A stretch of 64,000 bases of DNA from Gammaproteobacteria bacterium (GTDB lineage Bacteria > Pseudomonadota > Gammaproteobacteria > Arenicellales > UBA868). The first letter of the stretch is position 1, and each line of letters begins with the position of its first letter. Below the pieces are notes generated by a model. It saw only the letters and a program-made list of their open reading frames with translations, was not told where the DNA came from and searched no databases. Made by a program: the position numbers and the translations under genes. The DNA lies in assembly GCA_022450155.1 (NCBI GenBank), contig JAKUQR010000006.1:62001-126000 (forward strand), given 5' to 3'. Shown here one piece after another: positions 18,161-27,314 of the stretch.

Positions 18161-19267
18161 TCAAATCCAGAATGAGTCACGCACTTCGGCGTCGCGTGGT
18201 CCGTCAGGGGTTTGAACGTGCAGGGTGGTGCCCGCGGTCCAGTGGTCCTTGTGGACCATACCGATCGCGACATTGATTTCAAAGTCCGGTGACCACGTGA
18301 TCGAGGAGACGTGACCCGCGGCATTCCCGGCTGTATCTGTGAGCGGCCAGGACCAACTGATTGGTGGTACTGCTGGGGCTGCTACCGCCAGTGGCCGGAT
18401 CTGCCGATCCGGGTGCTTTTTTTCAACTAATGCGGGGTGTCCCAGGCACCCGGTGGCAGTGTCCAGATTGCAGTACTTAGCAAGTCCTGATTCGAACGGC
18501 GTATCGTCGATGGACATATCGTTACCGTAGGACAGCAGACCCGCTTCGATGCGTTCGATCAGGTTAGGACAGCCGGCTCGAACATCCAGATCTTTCCCGG
18601 CCTCAAACAGCGTGTCCCACAGGTCTTCGCCATATTGACTGCCGTCCAGGTAGATTTCAAAACCCCCCTGGTGAGACCAACCCGATCGGGCAATGATCAT
18701 ATCCTGGCCCTGGAAATTGACCGTTTTGTGTCGGAAGAACCGGGTCTCAACGATGTCTGTGCCGAATACCCGTTCAATGAGTTCGTCCGATTTGGGACCC
18801 TGAACCGCAAGAGGTGATACGTCAGGTTCGAAAATCTCGACGTTCAAGTCACGGCCCATGGCGAGGCCCTTGCAGTAATACAGCATGTCGCTGTCGGCAA
18901 GCGATAACCAGTAGCGCTCTTCAGCGAGCCGAATGGCGATGGGGTCGTTCAGCATCTGACCTGCATCATCGACCATCGGCACGTAGTAACACTGATCGTC
19001 GGTCATTCGTGACAGGTCGCGCGGTGTGGTCATTTGCGCCAGTGCCAGTGCATCTGGACCCTTGATCTCAACCTGCCGCTCGCAGGATACATCCCAGACC
19101 TGTACTGCACGCTTCAGGTGTGCATAGTCTTCTTCCAAGGAACGGAAATACCCGGGTATCAGCATCCGGTTGTACACGGAATAAGCTTTCACCCCGGCTT
19201 CCTCAACGCGGCGGGTAAAAGGCGTCCGTCGTACCCGGATGGAAGGCGAAATGAGGGGCAGTGACAT
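18161..19267 (-). CDS. dmdA: DmdA-like DMSP demethylase (GcvT fold, tetrahydrofolate methyl acceptor)
   Basis: A 368-residue GcvT-fold protein whose length and sequence pattern match dimethylsulfoniopropionate demethylase DmdA rather than glycine-cleavage T protein. DmdA-type segments include RRTPFTRRVEEAGVKAY at the N-terminus, VQVWDVSCERQVEIKGPDA, DDQCYYVPMVDDAGQMLNDP, DVSPLAVQGPKSDEL, ARSGWSHQGGFEIYL, DVRAGCPNLIERIEAGLLSYGND-like region and a C-terminus ending EVRDSFWI. DmdA moves one methyl of DMSP to tetrahydrofolate, giving 3-methylmercaptopropionate. Downstream genes dmdB-D are not recognisable in the window. Functional assignment rests on remembered family sequence, so a DmdA-clade paralogue acting on another methylated compound remains possible. 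Confidence 0.75.
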   Translation of the reverse strand: MSLPLISPSIRVRRTPFTRRVEEAGVKAYSVYNRMLIPGYFRSLEEDYAHLKRAVQVWDVSCERQVEIKGPDALALAQMTTPRDLSRMTDDQCYYVPMVDDAGQMLNDPIAIRLAEERYWLSLADSDMLYYCKGLAMGRDLNVEIFEPDVSPLAVQGPKSDELIERVFGTDIVETRFFRHKTVNFQGQDMIIARSGWSHQGGFEIYLDGSQYGEDLWDTLFEAGKDLDVRAGCPNLIERIEAGLLSYGNDMSIDDTPFESGLAKYCNLDTATGCLGHPALVEKKHPDRQIRPLAVAAPAVPPISWSWPLTDTAGNAAGHVSSITWSPDFEINVAIGMVHKDHWTAGTTLHVQTPDGPRDAEVRDSFWI

Positions 19268-19445
19268 GCGCAGGTGATCCTGTATAGTGCGATTGTCCAG
19301 TTCGGGGGGCTATTGTGCGCAACTGGCCGAAAAAAACAATCACTGCAATGCAGCGAAGCGGTGGGTGACAGCTCAGTCCTGGTGAGTTCTGTCTGCCCTA
19401 TCGGTACCGACTGACAAGAGAAGAAAAATAGAAAACACCAATGAC

Positions 19446-20321
19446 TTGACAGTAGATGCCCGTGAGTGGCGACCTATTAAAGGCATCGCGCTTAGTGTAG
19501 TGGGTATCGGTTTCATCACTTTCAATGATGCGATGATGAAGCTGGTGGTTGAAGAACATCCTATCGGTGAAGCGATCTTCGTACGGGGTCTGTTTGCGCT
19601 GGTACCGATGGCATTTCTGATCTACAGAGCAGGTGGCCTACGCTCGCTTGCTGTCCACAACATGGGCATGCAACTCTGGTGTGCGCTGTTGCTGGTGGGC
19701 CCGTTGTTTCTGTTTGTTTTCTCGCTGAGCAGGCTGCCGCTTTCAATAGCCACCATCATATTCTTTACGAATCCGCTTTTTGTAACGCTGCTGGCCCCTT
19801 GGTTTCTTAACGAAACAGTGGGTTGGCGGCGCATCAGCGCGGTGCTGGTGGGGTTTGCCGGTGCGACGCTGGTCGTTAAGCCTGTCGGTGATGCATTTGT
19901 CTGGATTATGCTGGGTCCTTTACTCGTGGCGCTGTTGTCTGCTGTGCGCGAACTCATTGTCCGCACAGCACTGGCCCGCGAGACGTCAGTGTCGCTGCTG
20001 TTCTATTCCAGTGCAGCAGTTACATTGACCGCGCTGGCGACAGCACCGTTCGGCTGGGTGCCGTTATCCTGGCATACCCTGGTACTGCTGGCAGCCAGTG
20101 GAATAGTGTTTAGTTTTGGAATCTATCTGATGACAGAGGGGTTGCGATTTGGGGATGCAAGCCTGCTGTCTCAGTATAAGTACACCGGCATTGTTTGGGC
20201 CCTGGGACTCGGCTATCTGCTGTGGGAGGAAGCCCCCGACTGGTGGACGCTACTCGGCACGGTACTGATTATTGCCAGCGGCTTGTATATTGTGTTGAGA
20301 CAGCGCCGGCTTCCCCGGTAG
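19446..20321 (+). CDS. EamA/DMT-family transporter
   Basis: A 291-residue membrane protein with about ten hydrophobic helices in two EamA repeats (the first from IKGIALSVVGIGFITFND, the second from FVWIMLGPLLVALLSAVREL). DMT proteins usually export amino acids or metabolites. The start is a TTG at 19446; an ATG five bases earlier is out of frame and stops at once, and the next in-frame Met would delete most of helix 1, so the TTG is the best available choice. The gene is divergent from the DmdA-like gene (178 bp) and converges on the amidase. Confidence 0.8.
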   Translation: MTVDAREWRPIKGIALSVVGIGFITFNDAMMKLVVEEHPIGEAIFVRGLFALVPMAFLIYRAGGLRSLAVHNMGMQLWCALLLVGPLFLFVFSLSRLPLSIATIIFFTNPLFVTLLAPWFLNETVGWRRISAVLVGFAGATLVVKPVGDAFVWIMLGPLLVALLSAVRELIVRTALARETSVSLLFYSSAAVTLTALATAPFGWVPLSWHTLVLLAASGIVFSFGIYLMTEGLRFGDASLLSQYKYTGIVWALGLGYLLWEEAPDWWTLLGTVLIIASGLYIVLRQRRLPR

Positions 20322-20339
20322 TCCTCTGTTAGCTTTCGT

Positions 20340-21755
20340 TCAACTGGCCTCGCGTGGGTCAATAGGCAGTTGATCGCGTACCGTAAAGTGTTCTTCGAGC
20401 AAGGCTGCAAAACTCAGTAGTTCATCTTCGCGTCTGGGTTTTGACAGGATCTGTAGACCCATGGGTAGACCTTCATCGGTAAAGCCGCAAGGCAGGCTGA
20501 CCACAGGGCAACCGGTCATGGTCAGTGCAAAGGTAATTGCAAACCAATCGATGTAAGTTTTACAGGGCGTGCCGTCGATTTCCGTAATAAAGGGCTTTTC
20601 TGATTCAAACGGCGCAATTGATGCGGCCGGACAGATTAGAAACTCATGAGTTTCAAAAAATTCAGCCATGTGCCGGGCCAGTGTCCACCTTACCCGCTCA
20701 GCCTCTATCAGGCGCTTAGGGGTCATGTTAAAACCCACATCAACGTTCTTCACGATATCGCTGAGAATCTCGTCTCGATGCTGCTGAACCAGTTCGCCTT
20801 TCAGGGTGGCTAGAAGAACACCTCTTAAGGTATGGAATGCATCCAGCACGCCGGTAAAGTCTGGGATGTCATCAGAGACATCGACGCCCAGTCGAGAAAT
20901 ACTGGCAGCCGCGTTTTCGGTGAGGGCCCTGATATCCTGGGCAACCGGCACGATTCCAAGATCGGTACTGAAGGCCACCCGTTCTGGCAACTGATGCTGT
21001 TTGATTGCCTGGGTAAAAGAATCGCAGTGATGATTAAAAGACAGAGGATCTTCAGTGCGCAGACCACATCCAGCATCGAGCATCAGCGCGACATCACCCA
21101 CTGATCTTCCCATGGGTCCTTCAACCCACAGTGTGTCAAACGTCAGGTTACCGTGACCCCGAGGTACTACGCCTGGACTGGGACGAAGTCCAACCACCGC
21201 ATTGAATGCTGCCGGGGTGCGCAGGCTGCCGCCCAGGTCGTTACCGGTAGCCAGCCAGACCTGGCCGCTCGCCAATGCCGCGGCGGAGCCTCCCGATGAG
21301 CCACCGGCGCTTCGACTAAGGTTCCAAGGATTGCGCGTTAGACCGTTTACCGGATTAAAGGTGTGACCACCCGCCCATTCCGGCACATTGGACTTGGCAA
21401 CCGGGTTGGCGCCATTCTTTTCCAGCACGGCGACGGTGACATCTGAGCGTTCAGGAATATAGTCCTTAAATATTGGCGAACCGTAGGTCGTACGTACACC
21501 CGCCACATCGTTGTAGTCCTTGACAGCGATTGGTAGACCACACAGGCTTTTCGGGTTTTGCCGGTGACTGGCTAGGTCCAGTGTTTCAGCACGTTCAATT
21601 GCACGGTCGAAACAATGGATGGGCAGTGCGTTGGTCTTGCCGTCAACCGCTTCGATGCGCGCAATGGCTGCCTGTACGGCTTCAACAGGGGATATCTCTC
21701 CGGATCGGAGCAGGCCGACGACATCGACCGCACTTTGTTTCCATAGCACACTCAT
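20340..21755 (-). CDS. Amidase (amidase signature family)
   Basis: A 471-residue amidase. The Ser-cisSer-Lys triad is visible: Lys in LPIAVKDYND (residue ~76), the Gly/Ser block SAGGSSGGSAAALASG (~150-165) and the nucleophile in GNDLGGSLRTPAAF (~175). Length is standard for the family, which hydrolyses amides to acid and ammonia or amine. It sits 84 bp downstream of a dialkylglycine-decarboxylase-like gene on the same strand. No signal peptide, so it acts in the cytoplasm. The substrate cannot be told. Confidence 0.87.
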   Translation of the reverse strand: MSVLWKQSAVDVVGLLRSGEISPVEAVQAAIARIEAVDGKTNALPIHCFDRAIERAETLDLASHRQNPKSLCGLPIAVKDYNDVAGVRTTYGSPIFKDYIPERSDVTVAVLEKNGANPVAKSNVPEWAGGHTFNPVNGLTRNPWNLSRSAGGSSGGSAAALASGQVWLATGNDLGGSLRTPAAFNAVVGLRPSPGVVPRGHGNLTFDTLWVEGPMGRSVGDVALMLDAGCGLRTEDPLSFNHHCDSFTQAIKQHQLPERVAFSTDLGIVPVAQDIRALTENAAASISRLGVDVSDDIPDFTGVLDAFHTLRGVLLATLKGELVQQHRDEILSDIVKNVDVGFNMTPKRLIEAERVRWTLARHMAEFFETHEFLICPAASIAPFESEKPFITEIDGTPCKTYIDWFAITFALTMTGCPVVSLPCGFTDEGLPMGLQILSKPRREDELLSFAALLEEHFTVRDQLPIDPREAS

Positions 21756-21839
21756 CAGTTTGGGCTCCAGTGTTCGCCAGGCCTGATATCCAGATTGTTC
21801 TGTCAGACAGATTGTGTTGGGTTATCTCTTGCTGGCCTC

Positions 21840-23183
21840 TCACTCTGCATTGGGGTCCTGGTTTTGAAGGTTAATGCACTTACTGGTAAGAGTTTCTAAG
21901 CCCTCGACAAGTGCCTGGTCTAGGATTGTGATTGCAAGGTCGATTTCATCGGTCGTTACCGTCAGAGGTGGTGCAATCCGCCAGACGGCACCGCGTTCCG
22001 GTCGGCGTCGGATGTTCATCGACAGGCCAAGTTCGAAGCAGCGTTCCGTAGTTACCGAGCCGAGCTGATGAAACGGTTGTCGGGTTTCCCGGTCCGTAAC
22101 CAGTTCAACGCCTAACAGTAGCCCTTCACCTCGAATGTCTCCGATAGATTCATGGCGCTGCTGAAGGTCCCGCAGTCTTTCTGTCAGATAGTTGCCCATT
22201 TTTATCGCTCTTGCGACGAGGGCTTCTTGTTGAATTGTCTGAAGAACAGCGAGGCCAACCGATGCGGGTAATGGGTCAGAGACGTGGCTGGTATAGAAGG
22301 TGAATCCCGCAGTATACGCTCGGTCTTCGATTTCAGGGCTGGTGACCGTCGCGGCTAGAGGCAGTCCGCCACCGAGGGTCTTGGATAGTGTCATGATGTC
22401 GGGAGTAACTTTGAGCTTGGTAGCCGAACAATTCGCACCTACCCGACCGAACGCCGTCTGCGCTTCGTCAAAAATTAGCAGCATACCGCGTTGATGGGCG
22501 GCGTCACGCAAGCAGTCAAAATACCCAGCAGGTGGCACGATAACACCACCCGCTGAAATAATGGGTTCAGCGATTATCGCTGCCGGCGCGCCGTCACTTG
22601 CCATGTCGAACATCTTCAGGCCAACTCTCAGGCACGACATGTCGCAGGTATCACGACAGTGTTCAATGGGACAGCGGTAAGCGTTCGGCTCTGGAATTAC
22701 ATGATTGCCAGGAACTTTGGGACCGTAACCCCGTCGGTCGCTTGCAAACGTCGCTGCAGCCGAACCTCCGGTCGTCCCATGCCAGGAACCGCCCAGAGCA
22801 ATGACCTCGTATCCGCCGGTGGCTAGTTTTGCGAGACGCAGAGCGGCTTCGTTGGATTCGCTGCCCGTACTCAGTAATAGGGATTTTCGCAGTGGTGATG
22901 GCAGCCAGTCTGCAAGCGCTTTAGCGAGTTTCACGACCGGCTCCGGAATCATCCCCGAGAACATGTGAAGTGCAGTGTCACAACTCTCCTTAATAGCTTT
23001 AGTGATCGCCGGATGGTTGTGGCCCAGTGTTGCGCACATCTGACCCGATGTGAAATCCAGGATCTCACGACCATCAGTGTCAGTGACAATACTCCCTTTT
23101 GCTGACCGGAAGAGGTTCGGAAAAGCATCACCGCCATATCGGATCAAAAGATCCTTGGCATCATCTTTCAGGCTGGAATCCAC
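21840..23183 (-). CDS. Class III PLP enzyme resembling 2,2-dialkylglycine decarboxylase
   Basis: A 447-residue class-III aminotransferase-fold enzyme. The PLP lysine is in DIMTLSKTLGGGLPLAA (about residue 280), with IFDEAQTAFGRVG supplying the Asp that binds the pyridine nitrogen and STGSESNEAALRLAK the phosphate loop. The stretch around FTFYTSHVSDPLPASVGLAV and the C-terminal RIAPPLTVTTDEIDLA resemble 2,2-dialkylglycine decarboxylase, which couples decarboxylation of an alpha,alpha-dialkyl amino acid to transamination of pyruvate. Other family activities (beta-alanine, taurine or omega-amino acid transaminase) are possible. The amidase lies downstream and the MttB-family gene upstream (123 bp), all on the minus strand. 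Confidence 0.8.
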   Translation of the reverse strand: MDSSLKDDAKDLLIRYGGDAFPNLFRSAKGSIVTDTDGREILDFTSGQMCATLGHNHPAITKAIKESCDTALHMFSGMIPEPVVKLAKALADWLPSPLRKSLLLSTGSESNEAALRLAKLATGGYEVIALGGSWHGTTGGSAAATFASDRRGYGPKVPGNHVIPEPNAYRCPIEHCRDTCDMSCLRVGLKMFDMASDGAPAAIIAEPIISAGGVIVPPAGYFDCLRDAAHQRGMLLIFDEAQTAFGRVGANCSATKLKVTPDIMTLSKTLGGGLPLAATVTSPEIEDRAYTAGFTFYTSHVSDPLPASVGLAVLQTIQQEALVARAIKMGNYLTERLRDLQQRHESIGDIRGEGLLLGVELVTDRETRQPFHQLGSVTTERCFELGLSMNIRRRPERGAVWRIAPPLTVTTDEIDLAITILDQALVEGLETLTSKCINLQNQDPNAE

Positions 23184-23306
23184 AGGTTATCTTCTGATTA
23201 AAATCTAAAAAAGGGTATCCGGGACATTCATTCACAGGCATTCTGAATGCTAGATTCGTAAAGCACCAGTCAGTAATTCGGTTCAGCTTCAATAAGCCTG
23301 GATCTG

Positions 23307-24836
23307 TCAGCGCAACTCCGATGGGATAGTGGCTTCTTTTTCGGTGATAAAAGTGGAGAGCGCTTCATCAATTGTCGGATCGAACTCTGGCTCTTCGTAC
23401 CGAGCCAACCACTGCTTTGCCTTGTCCAGCCCGACCTGTTCACTGTCTTTCCGGCCTTCATCATCCCACTGCTCGTAGGTGACGTTGTTCTGGGAGGGAA
23501 AAATAAATAGATTGGCCTTGCGGGTGTGTGCCGAACCCAGAAAATGACCGCCGGGTCCGACGTCCTTCACGGTTTCGAAAATCTCGTCCAGGTCATCAAA
23601 TCGACAGCCCTGGCAGAAATGGTAGAACGCATCGAGCTGTTCAAAATCAATAACTGTTTTTGCATAGCCCACCCCGAGTGTCCCTTCCATCATGCCGCCG
23701 GCCATGGTGATCCACTGTGCGCCGGCTAGAAAAGAAGGAAATAGACCCCACATCGAGTCGTAAGCGGCCTGCATGTCAGCCGACTTGGAGGTTGCACAAT
23801 TGGCGATCGCCCGGTGGGGTATGCCGTAACGCCGCGCCATCTGACCGGCGAGGAACTGGACGATGGCCGAATCCGGGCTACCGTGTACCGGCGCACCGGT
23901 GTTCAGCGCGACGGTCATTGCCGGTACACCAAAGAGCATGGGTGAGCCGGGTCGCACCAACTGAGCAAAAGCGATCGCCATCAGGGCTTCGGCCGTAACC
24001 ACTGCCATCGTTCCGACATTGCTGGCGGGTGTTGACGCTGCAGCCATGGAAAACGGTGAACACATGACCGCATGGTTGTTGGCGGCATAGACCTTGAGAG
24101 CGTCGAGCATGGTGGCATCCCACACCAGCGGCGAATTGGCGTTGATCAGCGATGTGGTGCAGCAGTTATTGGTGGCAAAGTCGTCGCCAAACACGATTTT
24201 GCACAGATCAATCGTATCCTCCGCGCGTTCGCGGGTAGTAACATTGCCGACGATCGGTTTATCCGAGTACTTGAACCCGCTGTAGGCCATATGCAGGTGC
24301 CGATGTGGCACGGGGATATCCATCGGCTCGACGACCGGTCCGCCGGCGATATGGACACTGGAGGCCATATGATTGAGTTTCTGCAGATTGTGCAGGTCTT
24401 CTAGCGTGGCCGGCCGGCGCTTGCCCTCCAGATCATAGATATAAGGGGGGCCATAAGAAGGCGACACCACCATCGAACGGCCGCCGACAGTCACCGTGCG
24501 CTGCGGATTGCGTGCGTGGTGCACGTACTCCGACGGTGCCTGATCGACCAGTGCTATGAGCGTGTCGCGGCTGACCCGAACCCGTTCGCCTTGTATCTCA
24601 GCATCGGTTTTCTTCCAGATCTCCAGTGATTCTGCATCGCGAAAATCAACGCCGATGTTTTCCACAATGCGCATGGCGAGATCATGAATCTGTTCAACGC
24701 CCTCGGCGTTGACCACTTCGTAAACCGGAATGTTCGGCACCAGGGCCGGTTGATGAATGATGGGTGCGTTCACCCGCGCTGCACGGCGTGCGGAGCGTCC
24801 GCCCTTTCGTGTGTGTTTTTCCGGCTGAAGCGTCAC
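23307..24836 (-). CDS. MttB-family corrinoid-dependent methyltransferase (no pyrrolysine)
   Basis: A 509-residue protein of the trimethylamine methyltransferase (MttB/COG5598) family. The N-terminal RRAARVNAPI and later blocks (EIWKKTDAEIQGERVRVSRD, HARNPQRTVTVGGRSMVV, MAGGMMEGTLGVGYAKT, HFLGSAHTRK) follow family order. The frame has no internal amber codon, so it belongs to the non-pyrrolysine group whose characterised members demethylate glycine betaine, proline betaine or carnitine to a corrinoid protein. No corrinoid protein (MttC-like) is visible nearby, so the methyl acceptor is unknown. It is the last gene of the long operon, 14 bp after the dimethylglycine-dehydrogenase-like gene. Confidence 0.85.
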   Translation of the reverse strand: MTLQPEKHTRKGGRSARRAARVNAPIIHQPALVPNIPVYEVVNAEGVEQIHDLAMRIVENIGVDFRDAESLEIWKKTDAEIQGERVRVSRDTLIALVDQAPSEYVHHARNPQRTVTVGGRSMVVSPSYGPPYIYDLEGKRRPATLEDLHNLQKLNHMASSVHIAGGPVVEPMDIPVPHRHLHMAYSGFKYSDKPIVGNVTTRERAEDTIDLCKIVFGDDFATNNCCTTSLINANSPLVWDATMLDALKVYAANNHAVMCSPFSMAAASTPASNVGTMAVVTAEALMAIAFAQLVRPGSPMLFGVPAMTVALNTGAPVHGSPDSAIVQFLAGQMARRYGIPHRAIANCATSKSADMQAAYDSMWGLFPSFLAGAQWITMAGGMMEGTLGVGYAKTVIDFEQLDAFYHFCQGCRFDDLDEIFETVKDVGPGGHFLGSAHTRKANLFIFPSQNNVTYEQWDDEGRKDSEQVGLDKAKQWLARYEEPEFDPTIDEALSTFITEKEATIPSELR

Positions 24837-24850
24837 TCGACTGGCCTGAT

Positions 24851-27295
24851 TTACGACCGGGGTCGCAGGTTGTCAGGATCGTAGGGCGAGTCCGTGATCA
24901 CTGTTGCCGGACAGCGACGTTCCAGTACCTGGACTTCCAGCTTTGTCCCCGGTTGGGTGTGTTCAATGGCAACGAATGCCATGGACAGGCAGTTGCCCAC
25001 GTGATGCGACGTCGCGCCTGAAGTCACCCGGCCGACCAGTTGACCATCCTGGTAAACCGCTTCATTCATGTAAGCGTCGGCATCTACCGTCTCGACCTGC
25101 AGTGTCACCAGGCGTTGGCCAAGGTCCTGTTTCTGCTGATCGAGCAGGGCATCCTTGCCGACAAAGATATCCTTGTCGAACTTGATGAAGCGATCAAGAC
25201 CCGACTCCAGTGCGGTGTGCTCAACGTCCATGTCGCGGTACATGGCGCGGTAGGATTTCTCCAGTCGCAGAGACTCTATCGCGCGGTAACCGCAGTGTTT
25301 TAGGCCAAGCTCACTTCCAGCTTTGGTGATCTCGTCAAACAGGTGTAGGTTGTAGTTGATCGGGTGATAGAGTTCCCATCCCAGTTCGCCTTCGTAGTTG
25401 ACCCGCATCAGTCGCACGTCTGAAGCGAGTCCCGCTGTGACGGTCTGGCTGGTCATCCAGGGGAAAGCGGTATTCGATAGGTCTGCATCGACCAGTTTCT
25501 CTAAAAGTGCTCGGGCGTTCGGACCCACCACAGTAAAGCCGCCCCGTTCAAGCGTTACATTGTACAGGTTGACACTGCCATCTTCGGGAAGCGACTTTTC
25601 CAGTACATCAAAGTCATGGCGTTCGCCACGTGGCGTACCAATCAGATAGAACAAATCATCATCCAGTCGGGTGACCGTGAATTCTGCGCGGACCGTGCCT
25701 TTGTAGGTGAGAAAGTGTGCCAGTACTGTGCCGCCGATCCTGCGCGGCATGCGATTGGCAAGAATGCGATTGAGCCAGGTCTCAACGCCGGGTCCTTTGG
25801 CTTCGTACTTGCCCATCGGTGTCATTTCAAACAGACCCACTGCTTCACGTACCGCACGGCATTCGGCACCCACGTGCGGCATGGAGTTGAATACCCGGTA
25901 ACTCCATTCATCGCGGGGTTCTACGCCTTCCGGGGCAAACCACAACGGCACTTCCCAGCCGTAGATCGATCCCCAGGCCGCACCGGCCTCAGTCAGCCGA
26001 TCGTAGCAGGGCATGGTTTTAGCCGGCCGGGCGGCGGGCCATTCATAGCCCGGGTAATGAATGCCGAAATTGTGACCGAAGGCCTCCTTGTTCTTGACCC
26101 CGGTATAGACCTTGTTGGCGTAGTCACCAAACCGTCTCGGATCGACTTCGGACAGGTCGACATGGGGTTCGCCATCGATGATCCAGTTAACGAGTTCATG
26201 GCCCAGACCACCGCCCATCAGGATGCCGCCCGTAAAACCTTCAGCGAGCCACAGGTTTTGTTTGCCCCAGGCGGGTCCGCACAGCGGCAGGTTGTCCGGT
26301 GTGCCACAGATCGGTCCGCGCACGTTGGACTGAATACCGGCTTCTCCAAGCGCCGGCACCAGCTCGAGTGCGGCGGCCCAATTGTCTTCAACCGCAGCCA
26401 TGTCTTCCGGCAGCAGGTCTGCGCCGAACCACTCGGGCACACTGTCCCGGGCAAAATGCTCCAGGCGGTCGGGTTGTTCATAAGGGCCAAACATCAGCCC
26501 GTCCCGTTCTTCCCGCACATAGCCGTTGATCGCTTCATTACGCAGGACCGGCAGCTCGGGCAGTCCTTGGTCTTGTCGTTCACGGATCTGGGGTACGGTT
26601 TGGGTAACCCAGTACTGGTGCAGTAAGGGAAAGCAGGGCAGTTCAAGGCCCAGCATTCGTGCGGTGTGCTGGGCGTAATTGCCAGTGGCGGTCACCACGT
26701 GCTCGCAGACGATGTCCCCCTGCGCTGAGACGACCTTCCACTCGCCTGAGCGCAGCCGTTCAATCGCCGTCACGTCCGTCTCCCGGTAGATGTTCGCCCC
26801 CAGTTGCCGGGCTCCCTTGGCCAGGGCCTGGGTCACATCAGCCGGTGCGATGTGGCCGTCATCGGGGTTATAGACCGCACCCAGCAGTTTGTCGGTTCGG
26901 GTCATCAACGGCCACAGATCAATGGCTTGTTCTGGTGTCAGAATCTCTGCCCGCACACCCTGGGTTTCTGCAATGGCAGCGTAGTTCAGGTACTCGTCCA
27001 TACGGTCTGGTGTTTCGGCAATACGCAGCTGGCCGCACTTGTGCCAGCCGATGCCCTGGCCTGTCTCTGCTTCCAGGTCTTCGTAGATCTCGATGGTCTT
27101 CTTGATGAGCCGGCCGAATTTGTAGGAAAACGAATAGATCGGGATCAGGCCGGCGGCGTGCCATGTAGAGCCCGCAGTCAGTTCGGTGCGCTCGAGCAGG
27201 CAGGCGTCTGTCCAGCCGCGGTGCGCAAGACTGTACAGCACATTGACACCAACACAGCCGCCGCCGACGACAACAACCCGGGCATGTGATTGCAT
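24851..27295 (-). CDS. Dimethylglycine/sarcosine dehydrogenase-like flavoprotein with GcvT domains
   Basis: An 814-residue two-part enzyme. The N-terminal ~370 residues are a DAO-type FAD domain with VVVVGGGCVGVNVLY; ELTAGSTWHAAGL contains the His (H46) at the position that binds FAD covalently in dimethylglycine dehydrogenase. After a linker (FAO-type, ~380-440) the C-terminal half is GcvT plus GcvT-C (MTPMGKYEAKGPGVETWLNR, LMRVNYEGELGWELY, GYRAIESLRLEKSYRAM), which would pass the formaldehyde unit to tetrahydrofolate. Such enzymes oxidise dimethylglycine, sarcosine or other N-methyl amines. It sits between the DddQ-like cupin (19 bp) and the MttB gene (14 bp). Confidence 0.87.
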   Translation of the reverse strand: MQSHARVVVVGGGCVGVNVLYSLAHRGWTDACLLERTELTAGSTWHAAGLIPIYSFSYKFGRLIKKTIEIYEDLEAETGQGIGWHKCGQLRIAETPDRMDEYLNYAAIAETQGVRAEILTPEQAIDLWPLMTRTDKLLGAVYNPDDGHIAPADVTQALAKGARQLGANIYRETDVTAIERLRSGEWKVVSAQGDIVCEHVVTATGNYAQHTARMLGLELPCFPLLHQYWVTQTVPQIRERQDQGLPELPVLRNEAINGYVREERDGLMFGPYEQPDRLEHFARDSVPEWFGADLLPEDMAAVEDNWAAALELVPALGEAGIQSNVRGPICGTPDNLPLCGPAWGKQNLWLAEGFTGGILMGGGLGHELVNWIIDGEPHVDLSEVDPRRFGDYANKVYTGVKNKEAFGHNFGIHYPGYEWPAARPAKTMPCYDRLTEAGAAWGSIYGWEVPLWFAPEGVEPRDEWSYRVFNSMPHVGAECRAVREAVGLFEMTPMGKYEAKGPGVETWLNRILANRMPRRIGGTVLAHFLTYKGTVRAEFTVTRLDDDLFYLIGTPRGERHDFDVLEKSLPEDGSVNLYNVTLERGGFTVVGPNARALLEKLVDADLSNTAFPWMTSQTVTAGLASDVRLMRVNYEGELGWELYHPINYNLHLFDEITKAGSELGLKHCGYRAIESLRLEKSYRAMYRDMDVEHTALESGLDRFIKFDKDIFVGKDALLDQQKQDLGQRLVTLQVETVDADAYMNEAVYQDGQLVGRVTSGATSHHVGNCLSMAFVAIEHTQPGTKLEVQVLERRCPATVITDSPYDPDNLRPRS

Positions 27296-27314
27296 GACTA
27301 ATTGTCCTTAAGAA

